Shown here: in pieces, positions 6,043-14,411 of the stretch
Layout of the letters: each line of letters begins with the position of its first letter
Position numbering within the stretch: the stretch's first letter is position 1
Source: a virus
Reading direction: 5' to 3' (one strand)
Virus record (IMG/VR): IMGVR_UViG_3300041809_000449
Location: 1 to 39,465 of that record
DNA: 39,465 bases
Position numbers and translations under genes: made by a program
The notes under the pieces: model-generated
Database searches by the model: none
Seen by the model: only the letters and a program-made list of their open reading frames with translations
What the model was told of the DNA's origin: nothing

Positions 6043-7563
6043 ATGCCCGGAGTCCTCCGAAAGGCCTACGAACCCCTCCCCACGATGGTGGGGTTCCACG
6101 CTTCGGATGCCGAGATGCGCTGCCTTGTCGGGCCAGTAGGGTCAGGCAAGACGACCGCGGCCATCATGGAGATAGGCCTCCTCCTTCCCCGCCACATCGC
6201 CAACACCTACGGCGTCACGTCCACCAGGTGGATCGTCGTCAGGAAGACCTACCGCGAGCTCATGGACGCCACCTTCGCCTCATTCCAGGAATGGTTTCCC
6301 TTTGGCGAATGGCACGCGGCTAAGATGACCATGAACTACCGATACCCTCCGAGCGTAGGATGCAACTACGCCCTGGACGTAGAAGTGATGTTCCGGTCCT
6401 GCAATAGGCCCGAGGACATGGAAAAATTCAAGTCGGTCGAGGCCACCGGCTACTGGATCGAGGAGTCCGTAGAAGTCCATGAAGAAATCAAGCGGATGCT
6501 ACGAAACAGAATTGGGCGTTTCCCTCCGAAATCCCCTGTTCGGTTTGGAATCGAGACAACTAATCCTTGTGACGTCGAACACCAGATTTATTGGGAGCAT
6601 GATTGGGTACCTCTTGGCCAAGATCCTAAGACATGCCCCAGGGACATTACGGGACGGATGGTGCCGTGGTCCGTTCCGGGTCCACGTCCTAAGCGTAAGC
6701 CTGTCGCAAAGTTTTTCGGTTGGTGGCAAGAACCCCACGAAAATGACAAGAACCTAAAGCCTGGATACTACGATGATCTTCTACAGGACTATGGCAACAA
6801 TCCCGAGTGGATCAAGATGTTCATCGAAGGGAGGCCCGGTATCCGCGTCCTCGGAAAGGTGGTCTACGGCAACTTCAATGAGTCTCGCCACGTGTCCCGG
6901 GAGTTTCTTGAATCGAACGGCACCCCCCTCTACATGGGCTGGGACAATTCAGGGAACTTCCCCGCTGCCGTGCTCGTGCAGGTCCGCGGACCCCTCTCGG
7001 TCGTGGTCCTCGCCGAGTTTTACTCCGAGCGGGAAGGGATAATCGACTTCACGAAGAAGGTCCTCCAGATGGTCGAGGAGCAGTGCCCCGGGACTCCCAT
7101 CGCGGCCCACTACGGGGACCCTGCCGGAGGCGCCCGGTTCTCGAAGGGAACGGGAGGCCTGACCTCCAATGCCCAGCTCCAGTACGAGGAGTGCGGGATA
7201 ACCATCATTCCCGCCGAGCAGGGCCTCTATGCCCGCATCCAGAGCGTTGACCAGATGCTCGCCCGGAATGACGGGATGCTCATCGACCCCCGCTGCACCC
7301 GCCTCATAAACGGGTTCATCGGAGGCTATGTCTATCCCGAGAAGATCGGGATCGCAGGAGAATTCCTCCAGCAGCCCCTGAAGAACACGTTCTCCCATAT
7401 CCACGACGCCCTCCAGTACCTGTGCTCGAAGCTCTTCTCCGTCAGGAAGCGGCAGGACATGGAGATGGAGATGCGCCAGGTCTACACCCTGGACCAGATA
7501 AGGAAGGACCTTGCGGAAAAGGAAGATGGGGATTACGATGACCCCAAAAGGTGGGGAATGTAG
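6043..7563 (+). CDS. terL: Terminase large subunit
   Basis: 506 residues, the usual length. ATPase domain: Walker A GPVGSGKTT at 30-38, Walker B region YWIEES at 137-142, coupling motif TTNPC at 172-176. C-terminal RNase H-like nuclease: Asp301 in MGWDNSG, GDPAGG at 358-363, Asp455 in HIHDALQYL. It cuts concatemeric DNA and drives it into the prohead through the portal. Codons 146-245 (about 6480-6780) are clearly AT-richer than the flanks, which suggests a recombined patch without loss of motifs. Confidence 0.95.
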   Translation: MPGVLRKAYEPLPTMVGFHASDAEMRCLVGPVGSGKTTAAIMEIGLLLPRHIANTYGVTSTRWIVVRKTYRELMDATFASFQEWFPFGEWHAAKMTMNYRYPPSVGCNYALDVEVMFRSCNRPEDMEKFKSVEATGYWIEESVEVHEEIKRMLRNRIGRFPPKSPVRFGIETTNPCDVEHQIYWEHDWVPLGQDPKTCPRDITGRMVPWSVPGPRPKRKPVAKFFGWWQEPHENDKNLKPGYYDDLLQDYGNNPEWIKMFIEGRPGIRVLGKVVYGNFNESRHVSREFLESNGTPLYMGWDNSGNFPAAVLVQVRGPLSVVVLAEFYSEREGIIDFTKKVLQMVEEQCPGTPIAAHYGDPAGGARFSKGTGGLTSNAQLQYEECGITIIPAEQGLYARIQSVDQMLARNDGMLIDPRCTRLINGFIGGYVYPEKIGIAGEFLQQPLKNTFSHIHDALQYLCSKLFSVRKRQDMEMEMRQVYTLDQIRKDLAEKEDGDYDDPKRWGM

Positions 7564-7592
7564 CTATGTGGTTCAGTCGAAAGGAGAAAACG

Positions 7593-7832
7593 ATGGTACA
7601 GTTCATCAAGACCGCCGAGGAGCGGATCGCCGAAGTGGTCCAGAAGGCCGAGGCCGTGGTCAAGGCCGGGGAGCAGGCCGCCTTCAAGAGGATCGTGGCC
7701 GTTTTCGATGAGGTCGTGGACAGGATCGAGAAGGCCCTCGTGGACGAAGGACTGATGCTCGACCAGGAAGCCGAGGATGCCTTCGCCGTCCTGAAGCACA
7801 AGCTCTCCGACCTCAAGGACAAGATCGTATGA
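7593..7832 (+). CDS. Small helical protein, 79 aa
   Basis: Start chosen at ATG 7593, which has AAAGGAG 7 bases upstream; an ATG at 7566 in the same frame lacks one. The whole protein is amphipathic helix (EERIAEVVQKAEAVVKAGEQ), likely a coiled coil. It is ATGA-coupled to the next gene. Structural or assembly role inferred from position only. Confidence 0.65.
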   Translation: MVQFIKTAEERIAEVVQKAEAVVKAGEQAAFKRIVAVFDEVVDRIEKALVDEGLMLDQEAEDAFAVLKHKLSDLKDKIV

Positions 7833-8170
7833 AGCTGGAGCATTCGATCAACGCCCTCTCCCGGGTATCCTTCTCCACCCGGCAGCTCATCAATCCCGTG
7901 ACCAACGAGCCCACGGGAGTGGTGCAGGACTGCTGGGAGGACATCTCCCATTCCTGCGCCAAGGGCCTCGAGGAGCTCCAGAACCGCCTCGATGCCATCG
8001 ACGAGGCCCTCGCCAAGATCGGCGGCGTGGACAAGATGCTCGCCATCTTCGAGTGGGTAGCCAGGCAGGAAGAGAAGAAGGACCTCAAGCCCCCGAAGGA
8101 TCTTCCCCCCGAAGGCCTCCCCCTTGCCCAGGCCAAAAAGAAGGGCGGACGCCCAAAGAAGGTGGCATGA
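7829..8170 (+). CDS. Unknown protein, 113 aa
   Basis: ATGA overlap with the previous gene and with the next. N-terminal mixed segment with INPVTNEPTG, then a helix, then a Lys/Pro-rich tail (KKKGGRPKK) that resembles an AT-hook-like basic end. No family recognised. Confidence 0.65.
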   Translation: MKLEHSINALSRVSFSTRQLINPVTNEPTGVVQDCWEDISHSCAKGLEELQNRLDAIDEALAKIGGVDKMLAIFEWVARQEEKKDLKPPKDLPPEGLPLAQAKKKGGRPKKVA

Positions 8171-8646
8171 GCGATACCCTGTCCTCCCTTCTCGGGTCGG
8201 CAAGCGCCAAGGACCAACCGGAAAACAATCCTAATATCCGGGCTAAAGTCAAAAAGGTAATGCGGGATGGGAAGTGGACAGGGAAGTGGTTCGTCGAAGG
8301 CGACGGTTCAGGCAAGACGTTCAGTGACGAAGCCAGCGCCTTGGCTCATGCCGTTGCGACTACCAAGGACGCAGACCCCCTCCACGGAGAAGGCCCCATG
8401 ATGACGACCGGAGAATCCGCGATGGACTGGGGAGACGAACACCAGCCCGGCGCCAAGACCCCGAATTCCGAAACCACCCCCGCCAATGCTCCCGAGGGGC
8501 AGGAAAAGCCAGCCTGGGTGATCGAGTCCGAGAAGCGGTCCGGCGTCACCTACGAGTACGATCCGTCCAAGAAGGCGTGGCGCCCGAAGAAGGGCGTTGA
8601 CCGCGCCGCAGCAGCGAAGCAGATGCCCCAAGGAGCCCAGCAGTGA
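8167..8646 (+). CDS. Unknown protein, 159 aa, low-complexity C-terminus
   Basis: ATG at 8167 in ATGA overlap. Residues about 20-60 (KVKKVMRDGKWTGKWFVEGDGSGK) look like a small beta domain with conserved Trp; residues 75-160 are Pro/Glu/Ala-rich and probably disordered, ending in a second WRPKKG motif. It is coupled to the radical SAM gene downstream. No family recognised. Confidence 0.65.
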   Translation: MSDTLSSLLGSASAKDQPENNPNIRAKVKKVMRDGKWTGKWFVEGDGSGKTFSDEASALAHAVATTKDADPLHGEGPMMTTGESAMDWGDEHQPGAKTPNSETTPANAPEGQEKPAWVIESEKRSGVTYEYDPSKKAWRPKKGVDRAAAAKQMPQGAQQ

Positions 8647-9641
8647 AGTTCCCGAAGATGGTGATCGTCGAGGTCACGAACAAGTGCAACCTCCAGTGCA
8701 AGTATTGTCCCACCGTGACCAACAAGGGATATCCTGTCGGGAACATGAGCCTCGGGATGTTCAGGGGAATCGTGGACGCCATCGTGAAGGAGTTCCCCGC
8801 GGACACCCCGGTCTGCAACTGGATGCTCGGCGAGCCCTTCATGAACCCGGACTACCTCGAGATGTGCCGATACCTCTCGGAGAAGAGGCTGTCATTCTAC
8901 GTGACGACCAACCTCACCATCTGGAACGAGGAGCTCGTCCGGTTCCTCCTCTCGGAGGAGTCCACCTGCTACCAGATCATCGTCTCGATGGACGGACTCC
9001 CCTGGACCGACTCCATGAAGCTCGCCCGCCCCGGAACCGACCAGGAAGTCCTGCGGCGGAACATCAGGCACCTGCTCGCCATAAAGGAGACGCTGAAGTC
9101 CACGAAGGATTTCGCCGTGAAGCTGTGCGAGCGGGGCCAGGACTGGGCGGAGAAGGAAGAGTACATCCAGCACTGGCTGAACACCAACGGCGTGGACTAC
9201 GTGTGCATGGGCAAGATCCTCCAGGGGGACAACGAAGCCTCCATGCGGTATGCCCCGTGCCAGTTCTTCGACCGGAATTTCATGGCCTTCAGGTGGGACG
9301 GGAAGCTCGTCCTGTGCGACTACAACGACAAGGCCGTGAACGAGGGCGCCCTCTCCTACGGACAGTACAAGGTAGGCGACAGCCTCCTCGAGCTGTACAA
9401 CAACGAGTTCATCACCATGCTGCGGGAGAACCAGGACAAGGGCATCTTCTTCGAGCCCTGCCGGTCCTGCTCCTATGCCTACACCGGGGCGGGATTCACC
9501 GGGGAAATCCAATTCCGGGCCGACAAGGTGGGGAAGCCCATATACTATTCCCAGGACTACTACAACCAGTTCTTCAGCCTCAAGCTTAAGCGGAAGCCCG
9601 CTACGTTCTATACCGGGACCTCGGAGTCCCAGAAGGAGTGA
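8643..9641 (+). CDS. Radical SAM enzyme with twitch/SPASM-like C-terminus
   Basis: 332 residues. Cys15-x3-Cys19-x2-Cys22 (CNLQCKYC) is the canonical [4Fe-4S]/SAM cluster motif; GEP at 63-65 is the SAM-binding stretch and VSMDG near 113 fits the TIM-barrel. The C-terminal part has Cys206, Cys225, Cys273 and Cys276 in the C...C-D-N...G...L...F...C-x2-C order of a shortened SPASM (twitch) domain that carries an auxiliary Fe-S cluster. Such enzymes modify peptides, proteins or sugars by radical chemistry. It is coupled to its neighbours and sits between packaging and portal genes, where no such enzyme is standard. It is not QueE (wrong cysteine spacing). Substrate unknown. Confidence 0.9.
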   Translation: MKFPKMVIVEVTNKCNLQCKYCPTVTNKGYPVGNMSLGMFRGIVDAIVKEFPADTPVCNWMLGEPFMNPDYLEMCRYLSEKRLSFYVTTNLTIWNEELVRFLLSEESTCYQIIVSMDGLPWTDSMKLARPGTDQEVLRRNIRHLLAIKETLKSTKDFAVKLCERGQDWAEKEEYIQHWLNTNGVDYVCMGKILQGDNEASMRYAPCQFFDRNFMAFRWDGKLVLCDYNDKAVNEGALSYGQYKVGDSLLELYNNEFITMLRENQDKGIFFEPCRSCSYAYTGAGFTGEIQFRADKVGKPIYYSQDYYNQFFSLKLKRKPATFYTGTSESQKE

Positions 9642-9643
9642 TC

Positions 9644-9715
9644 ATGGCGAAGAAGGAAGTGCAGAAGGGGAAGCCGAAGCCGACGCCCAGGAAGCCGGCT
9701 CCGGCGACGAAGTAG
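9644..9715 (+). CDS. Lys/Pro-rich 23-residue peptide
   Basis: ATG two bases after the radical SAM stop, with GAAGGAG just upstream, and a TAG stop one base before the portal ATG. The product is MAKKEVQKGKPKPTPRKPAP followed by ATK. It fills the gap exactly, which supports translation. Either a tiny basic virion peptide or a possible substrate for the adjacent enzyme; neither is shown. Confidence 0.5.
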   Translation: MAKKEVQKGKPKPTPRKPAPATK

Positions 9716-9716
9716 C

Positions 9717-11411
9717 ATGAACCCCCCTGTCGAGTCCGAAACCCACAGGAAGCTCGCGTCGGAAATATCGAAGCGCCAGAAGCGCCTCGAGTCGATACGG
9801 GCGCCGTTCGACAACCTCTACGACGACATCGATGATTATGTCATCGGACGCCGGTCGAACTACGACCTGGGGACAAAGCAGGGGGGCGCTGCCGGAGCCA
9901 AGGCGGGCGCCAAGATCTACGACCAGACTGCCGCCATGGCCCTACAGGACTTCGTGGATGGCTACCAGGGGAACACCGCGGCGCCCACGATCGACTGGTG
10001 GGCTCCCCTGTTCCGTTCCAAGCAGATCATGAAGATGGCCGAGGCAAGGAAGTGGCTGGATGACGTTCGTGAGGCGATTACATCAGAGATCAACAATAGC
10101 AATCTATTCAGTCAACTATCCGAAGCCACCTGGGACCGTGCTACATACGGGTACTCTTCAATCTACGGACCCGAATGGTCCGCCCGCAGGAGTCGCCTCA
10201 TCTACTATCTCCGGCACCCGCGGGAGGTCTTTTTCTCTCTCAATGCTGAAGGCGATCCTGACCTCTGGCACCGGAAGTTCCTGATATCCGGGCGGCAGAT
10301 CATGGACCTCTGGCCAGACGCTCCCCTGAAGGAGACCTTCAGGAACAAGATGGAGAAGGACCCCTACAAGGAATACGTCTGCATCCATGCCATATTCCCC
10401 AGGGAAGAGCGGGACATCACGAAGATCGATTCCGCCAACAAGCCCTATGCCTCGGTCTACCAGCTCGACGCCGAGAAGGTGATCCTCGAGGAGTCCGGGA
10501 TGGACACCGACGAGGTTCCGACCACCGCCCGCTGGAGGCTCACCTCCGAGGCCTATCCACGTTCCGCGGCGATCGACGCCATCTTCGCCGTGATGATGGT
10601 CAACCAGATGTCCCGTTCGGTTCTCCGCGCAGCCCAGCTCCTCGTCGAGCCGCCCATGATCCAGACCGGGACCATGAAGGGCAAGCTGAAGATCGTCCCG
10701 AACGGCATCACGACGATGGATTCCCCCCAGGACAAACTCGAGCCCATCCAGTTCCCCGCCTCCCTCCAGGCGGGGCTTTCCAGCGTGGCGGACACCCGCT
10801 CGGCCCTCGCCGAGATGTTCAAGGCCAAGATATTTTCGATGATGTCCCAGATGACCGCCAAAGTGACGGCCACCCAGGTCCAGGCCATGCAGGGAGAGCA
10901 GGCGACCCTCCTTCAGCCCATCATCACGCGGGACCAGAACGAGAACCTGATTCCCCTCATCAGAAAGACCTTCAAGGTGCTTTCCCGGGCAGGAAGGCTT
11001 CCGCCGCCTCCCCCCTCTCTCATGGAATTCATGCAGACGCCCGTGGACATATCCTTCTCAGGCCCCGTCGCCATGCTCGCCAAGCGGCATCTCCAGATGC
11101 AGGGATTCAACGCCACCATTCCCCAGATTCTCGGCCTCGTGAAGGAGGCTCCCCAACTTGCCATGATGCTTGACCGGCTCGACCCCGATGAGATCTACGA
11201 CTACATCATGCAGACGGGAGGAGCTCCCGCGAAGATCACCCGGGACGAGAAGCAGGTCGCGCAGATCCGGGCGCAGCGGGCGAAGGCCCAGCAGGACCAG
11301 ATGAAGCAGGAAGCCCTGAACAAGACCGCCGACACCCTCCACAAGGGGTCCACCAAACCCGATGAAGGGTCTCCGGCACAAAAGGTGCTTGACGCCCAGG
11401 GAGCGCTGTAA
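9717..11411 (+). CDS. Portal protein (head-tail connector, podovirus type)
   Basis: 564 residues, matching the head-to-tail connecting family of T7/Bcep22-like phages. Recognisable features: N-terminal helix with FDNLYDDIDDYVIGRR, the AALALQ-like stretch near residue 80 (AMALQDFVDGYQG), the core WDRATYGYSSIY, the clip/stem region with VNQMSRSVL, and a Gln/Lys-rich C-terminal helix. It forms the dodecameric DNA channel at one head vertex and binds terminase, ejection proteins and tail tubular A. AT-richer codons at about 10080-10180 suggest local recombination. Confidence 0.93.
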   Translation: MNPPVESETHRKLASEISKRQKRLESIRAPFDNLYDDIDDYVIGRRSNYDLGTKQGGAAGAKAGAKIYDQTAAMALQDFVDGYQGNTAAPTIDWWAPLFRSKQIMKMAEARKWLDDVREAITSEINNSNLFSQLSEATWDRATYGYSSIYGPEWSARRSRLIYYLRHPREVFFSLNAEGDPDLWHRKFLISGRQIMDLWPDAPLKETFRNKMEKDPYKEYVCIHAIFPREERDITKIDSANKPYASVYQLDAEKVILEESGMDTDEVPTTARWRLTSEAYPRSAAIDAIFAVMMVNQMSRSVLRAAQLLVEPPMIQTGTMKGKLKIVPNGITTMDSPQDKLEPIQFPASLQAGLSSVADTRSALAEMFKAKIFSMMSQMTAKVTATQVQAMQGEQATLLQPIITRDQNENLIPLIRKTFKVLSRAGRLPPPPPSLMEFMQTPVDISFSGPVAMLAKRHLQMQGFNATIPQILGLVKEAPQLAMMLDRLDPDEIYDYIMQTGGAPAKITRDEKQVAQIRAQRAKAQQDQMKQEALNKTADTLHKGSTKPDEGSPAQKVLDAQGAL

Positions 11412-11767
11412 TGGGTCTCCTTCACCGGATGGTCGCCGAGGTCAGCAAGTGCCGGGAACGGCGCGGGGAACCTTCGGTCATCAGGATCAATCCCATCACC
11501 AAGTATTCCCTCGAATCCGAAATGCGCCTTCGGGCCAGCTTCAGCAACGCCAGCGCGCAGAAGAACGCCCGCCAGCTAATCATAACCCGCCTCGTTGAAG
11601 TGGACGAAAAAGGGCAGGTTGTCGCCGATGGCTGGGAAATCCCCGTTGAGGCCGACGACAAGGTGCCGATGAACGAATTCTGGATAGGAGTGGAATATGA
11701 CATCTCCCGGGAGGACATTGGCCGAAAAATACCGCGCAGTTTTCTCAGGTTCCCAGGAGGGAATTGA
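11411..11767 (+). CDS. Unknown virion-region protein, 118 aa
   Basis: ATG overlaps the portal stop (TAATG). Predicted mixed alpha/beta with a C-terminal beta segment (FWIGVEYDISRED). It overlaps the next gene by 71 bases. No family recognised; position suggests a head-assembly accessory. Confidence 0.65.
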   Translation: MGLLHRMVAEVSKCRERRGEPSVIRINPITKYSLESEMRLRASFSNASAQKNARQLIITRLVEVDEKGQVVADGWEIPVEADDKVPMNEFWIGVEYDISREDIGRKIPRSFLRFPGGN

Positions 11768-11984
11768 GGTTTTTGAGGATCTGTTGACAGATCTCCGGGT
11801 ATACGAGACAATCAACACTAAAGAGGACCGGATTCTGCACAACGCGGCATTTCGGATTTTAGTGAAAATGGAGCTTTACGAGCCGTCGAACATGAGAATG
11901 GTCACGCGGAACCTCTTGCAGATTCCGCTCCCGAGCCCACGCGAGAAAGCGGAGCCGGGGATCAGGGACGTGAAACGGCTTTAG
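11697..11984 (+). CDS. Bbp19-like phage protein, 95 aa
   Basis: ATG at 11697 with AGGAG 7 bases upstream, inside the end of the previous gene. The sequence EKYRAVFSGSQEGIEVFEDL followed by R-V-Y-E and later AAFRILVKMELY matches the Bbp19 pattern (A-F-x-x-V-F-x-G-x-x-G, then a helix with AFREG-like residues) found between portal and scaffold in Bordetella phage BPP-1-like podoviruses. Function unproven. Confidence 0.75.
   Translation: MTSPGRTLAEKYRAVFSGSQEGIEVFEDLLTDLRVYETINTKEDRILHNAAFRILVKMELYEPSNMRMVTRNLLQIPLPSPREKAEPGIRDVKRL
11784..11812 (+). promoter_or_regulatory. Weak promoter candidate ahead of scaffold and capsid
   Basis: TTGACA, 17 bases, GACAAT inside the Bbp19-like gene, in a locally AT-rich stretch. 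The -35 is perfect, the -10 poor. It could boost scaffold and capsid expression. Confidence 0.25.
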
Positions 11985-11993
11985 GAGTAAAGA

Positions 11994-12827
11994 ATGCTTG
12001 AAGGCGCGACCGGAACCGTCCAAGAGGCGGCTCCCGTAGCGGCAGATCCCGTTCTCGCCGTTGGCGATACTCCTCCCGTGGAGGAAGGAACAGGGTCGGG
12101 TACAGACGCTCCGAAGTTTCCCGGTTGGACCGGGCAGCTTGCGAAAGAGCAGTTGGCGGACATCCAGGCCCGCGTAGCCAAGGACCCGAAGGAGCTTGAA
12201 TCGCTCCCCAAGGGCCTCTCGGAACTCTACGCGTCCTATGCCGCGCTGAAGGCTTCTTCCGTGGGCGCCGTGAAACGGCCTGACAAGGACGCTCCGAAGG
12301 AAGCATGGGACCAGTTCTACAACGGACTTGGCCGTCCAGAATCCGCCGAGGGGTATACCCTTAAAAAACCTCAGATTCCAAGCGGGATGCGGTACGACGA
12401 CGCGCAGGAAAAGTGGTTCCGTGGACTTGCCCATAACCTCGGGTTGACCCAGGATCAGGCAAGGACCTTCTTCGACGAGTACAACAAGGCCCAGGTAGCG
12501 GGAGTCCAGAAGGCCATCGAGGCCAAGAAGGCAGCCGCGGCCGAGGCCCTCGGGAAGCTCAAGACGGAGTGGGGAGACTCGTTCCCGGACAAGTGGGAAG
12601 GCATCAGGCAGGCCTACACCCAGTTCATACCGGAAGGAGCCAACGGAGCGCTTTTCAGGAAGATCCAGGCATACGGACTGGACAATGACCCGGATTTCTT
12701 GCGGATGTTCAGGAACATCTACGAGAAGATCGGACCTCCGCGGATGGTTGTGCCATCAGGAGAGGGATCAGGAACCGAAAGCAAGGGCGGATTCCACTTC
12801 AAGGTGGATAAGCTCGGCCGGGAATAG
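11994..12827 (+). CDS. Capsid scaffold protein
   Basis: 277 residues directly upstream of the major capsid gene. Ala/Pro/Glu-rich disordered N-terminus (1-45), a helical middle with PDKDAPKEAWDQFYNGLGRP and YTL typical of podoviral scaffolds, a long coiled-coil helix (EAKKAAAAEALGKLKTEWG), and a basic C-terminus (FHFKVDKLGRE) of the kind that binds capsid. It guides prohead assembly and leaves before DNA fills the head. Confidence 0.85.
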   Translation: MLEGATGTVQEAAPVAADPVLAVGDTPPVEEGTGSGTDAPKFPGWTGQLAKEQLADIQARVAKDPKELESLPKGLSELYASYAALKASSVGAVKRPDKDAPKEAWDQFYNGLGRPESAEGYTLKKPQIPSGMRYDDAQEKWFRGLAHNLGLTQDQARTFFDEYNKAQVAGVQKAIEAKKAAAAEALGKLKTEWGDSFPDKWEGIRQAYTQFIPEGANGALFRKIQAYGLDNDPDFLRMFRNIYEKIGPPRMVVPSGEGSGTESKGGFHFKVDKLGRE

Positions 12828-12858
12828 ATTCCACTCACGCCGCTTGAAGGCGTAGATC

Positions 12859-13875
12859 ATGGCTGCTGGTGGTTTTACTACTGAATATACGATGATCGAG
12901 GTTGCCAAGAGCATAGGAGCTCAGGGCAACGACCTCGCTCTCATCGACACGCTTTCCCAGAGAAACCCCTTCCTCGAGGAAGGGTATTGGATGGAGGCGG
13001 ACGACTTCAACAGTCACCACTTCATCCAGTCCCTCTCCGAGCCCGTCGGCGTCGATTCGGTGATCAACGTCGGCGTAGGCTGGGACGTCGCCACCCAGGC
13101 TCCCGTCACGGAGCTCATCCAGGGCCTCGAGGACTACCTGCGCATCGACATGCGCATCCTCTCGCGGCGCCGCAATGCCCAGCAGTACGTGAAGCAGCAG
13201 TGCGATACGTTCGTCCGGGGCCTCGTCAAGACCATCCACGACCGCCTCCTGTACGGCAACTACGTCGCCAACACCGCGGTCGGCGTCGGTCCCTCCACGT
13301 CCATCGGAGGCGCTTCCGCCGACCGCATCACGGGCCTCGCGCAGCGGTACAACACCATCGCCACGAATCCCTGGTACAACGTCACGTCGGCCACCGGCTC
13401 GACCTCGAACTCGCTGTCCTCCGCCTGGGCGATAGTTTGGGGGCCGGACGCTGTGTTCTTCGTCTACCCGCACGGCGGGCAGGACTTCGTGAAGGTGACG
13501 GACATGGGCGAGCAGCTCGTGTACGACTCCAACCAGAAGCCCTACAAGGCCTACGTGGTCCATTTCCTCATCCAGTTCGGCCTGTGCGTCGCCGACCCCC
13601 GCAAGGTCCAGCGCCTGGCCAACATCTACAAGACCACGCAGACCTGGACCGCGACCCTCCAGATCCAGTCCCTCGGGCAGCTCCCGGACGGATACGACGG
13701 CGCCGTGCTCTACGTTCCCAGATTCGTCTGGACGCAGATGCAGGTGGACGCCGTGACCGGCTCCAACAAGTACTACACCAAGGAAGAGATCTGGGGACGG
13801 GTCCAGACCATGTTCCAGGGCGTTCCCGTCAGGATGGTGGAACGCATCGCTACCAACGAAGCTCAGGTGAGCTAA
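12859..13875 (+). CDS. Major capsid protein
   Basis: 338 residues after the scaffold gene and before the cement gene. The sequence (NDLALIDTLSQRNPFLEEGYW, GVGWDV, then YVKQQCDTFVRGLVKTIHDRLLYGN) is the HK97-fold capsid family seen with Bbp16/Bbp19-type proteins. The ribosome site AAGGCG lies 6 bases before the ATG. Codons are strongly GC-ending, consistent with high expression. Confidence 0.88.
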   Translation: MAAGGFTTEYTMIEVAKSIGAQGNDLALIDTLSQRNPFLEEGYWMEADDFNSHHFIQSLSEPVGVDSVINVGVGWDVATQAPVTELIQGLEDYLRIDMRILSRRRNAQQYVKQQCDTFVRGLVKTIHDRLLYGNYVANTAVGVGPSTSIGGASADRITGLAQRYNTIATNPWYNVTSATGSTSNSLSSAWAIVWGPDAVFFVYPHGGQDFVKVTDMGEQLVYDSNQKPYKAYVVHFLIQFGLCVADPRKVQRLANIYKTTQTWTATLQIQSLGQLPDGYDGAVLYVPRFVWTQMQVDAVTGSNKYYTKEEIWGRVQTMFQGVPVRMVERIATNEAQVS

Positions 13876-13891
13876 GGAAAGGAGGAAAAAG

Positions 13892-14368
13892 ATGCCCCTT
13901 CGCGATAATTACCTTACCCTCTCCTCGGCGCAGACCGTACTCTCGACCGGCTCCACGGCTTCCAACACCCCGTTCGATACCGGCAACCAGATTTCCTCGC
14001 TCTACGGTCAGTCGCCGTACCAGTCGGCAAGCCAGAACACCGTCATGGTGACCATCGGCCAGGCGGTCAAGAAATTCTTCTTCCAGGTGTCCATCAACTC
14101 GGGCGCCTCGGGAGGAACGTCTGGCGTCGGCCTGACCATCGCGCTCCAGTCCTCGGGCACGTCGTCCGCGGGCTACACGTCGAACCTCACGCTCGTGAAG
14201 ATGACCAAGCCGTACCTCACGGCCGCGGCCTCGCCGCTGCTGTGCAAGGTTCCCCTCCCCGACAGCCCGACCAACGCCCCCCTCAAGCGATACCTCAAGG
14301 GTCTCTACACGATAGGGACCGGGGTATTTTCGAAGCTCAAGCTCGACTCCGAGCTTACGGTTTACTAG
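13892..14368 (+). CDS. Capsid cement/decoration protein (Bbp16-like)
   Basis: 158 residues, start with AAAGGAGG upstream. Begins MPLRDNYLTLSSAQTV, close to the Bbp16 family start (...D....S.AQ.VT.T..S.D..D). Beta-rich with many Ser/Thr/Gly; ends in the GVFSKLKLDSELTVY-type strand. In related podoviruses this protein stabilises the capsid surface. It is followed by a strong terminator, so it shares the high-level capsid transcript. Confidence 0.8.
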   Translation: MPLRDNYLTLSSAQTVLSTGSTASNTPFDTGNQISSLYGQSPYQSASQNTVMVTIGQAVKKFFFQVSINSGASGGTSGVGLTIALQSSGTSSAGYTSNLTLVKMTKPYLTAAASPLLCKVPLPDSPTNAPLKRYLKGLYTIGTGVFSKLKLDSELTVY

Positions 14369-14373
14369 CGATT

Positions 14374-14402
14374 AAGGGGCGGGGGAAACTCCGCCCCTTT
14401 TT
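14374..14402 (+). terminator. Rho-independent terminator after cement gene
   Basis: AAGGGGCGG pairs with CCGCCCCTT (9 bp, 8-base loop) followed by five T. It lies inside the structural operon, so downstream genes are expected to be read through at a lower level. Confidence 0.9.
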
Positions 14403-14411
14403 GGAGGATCT

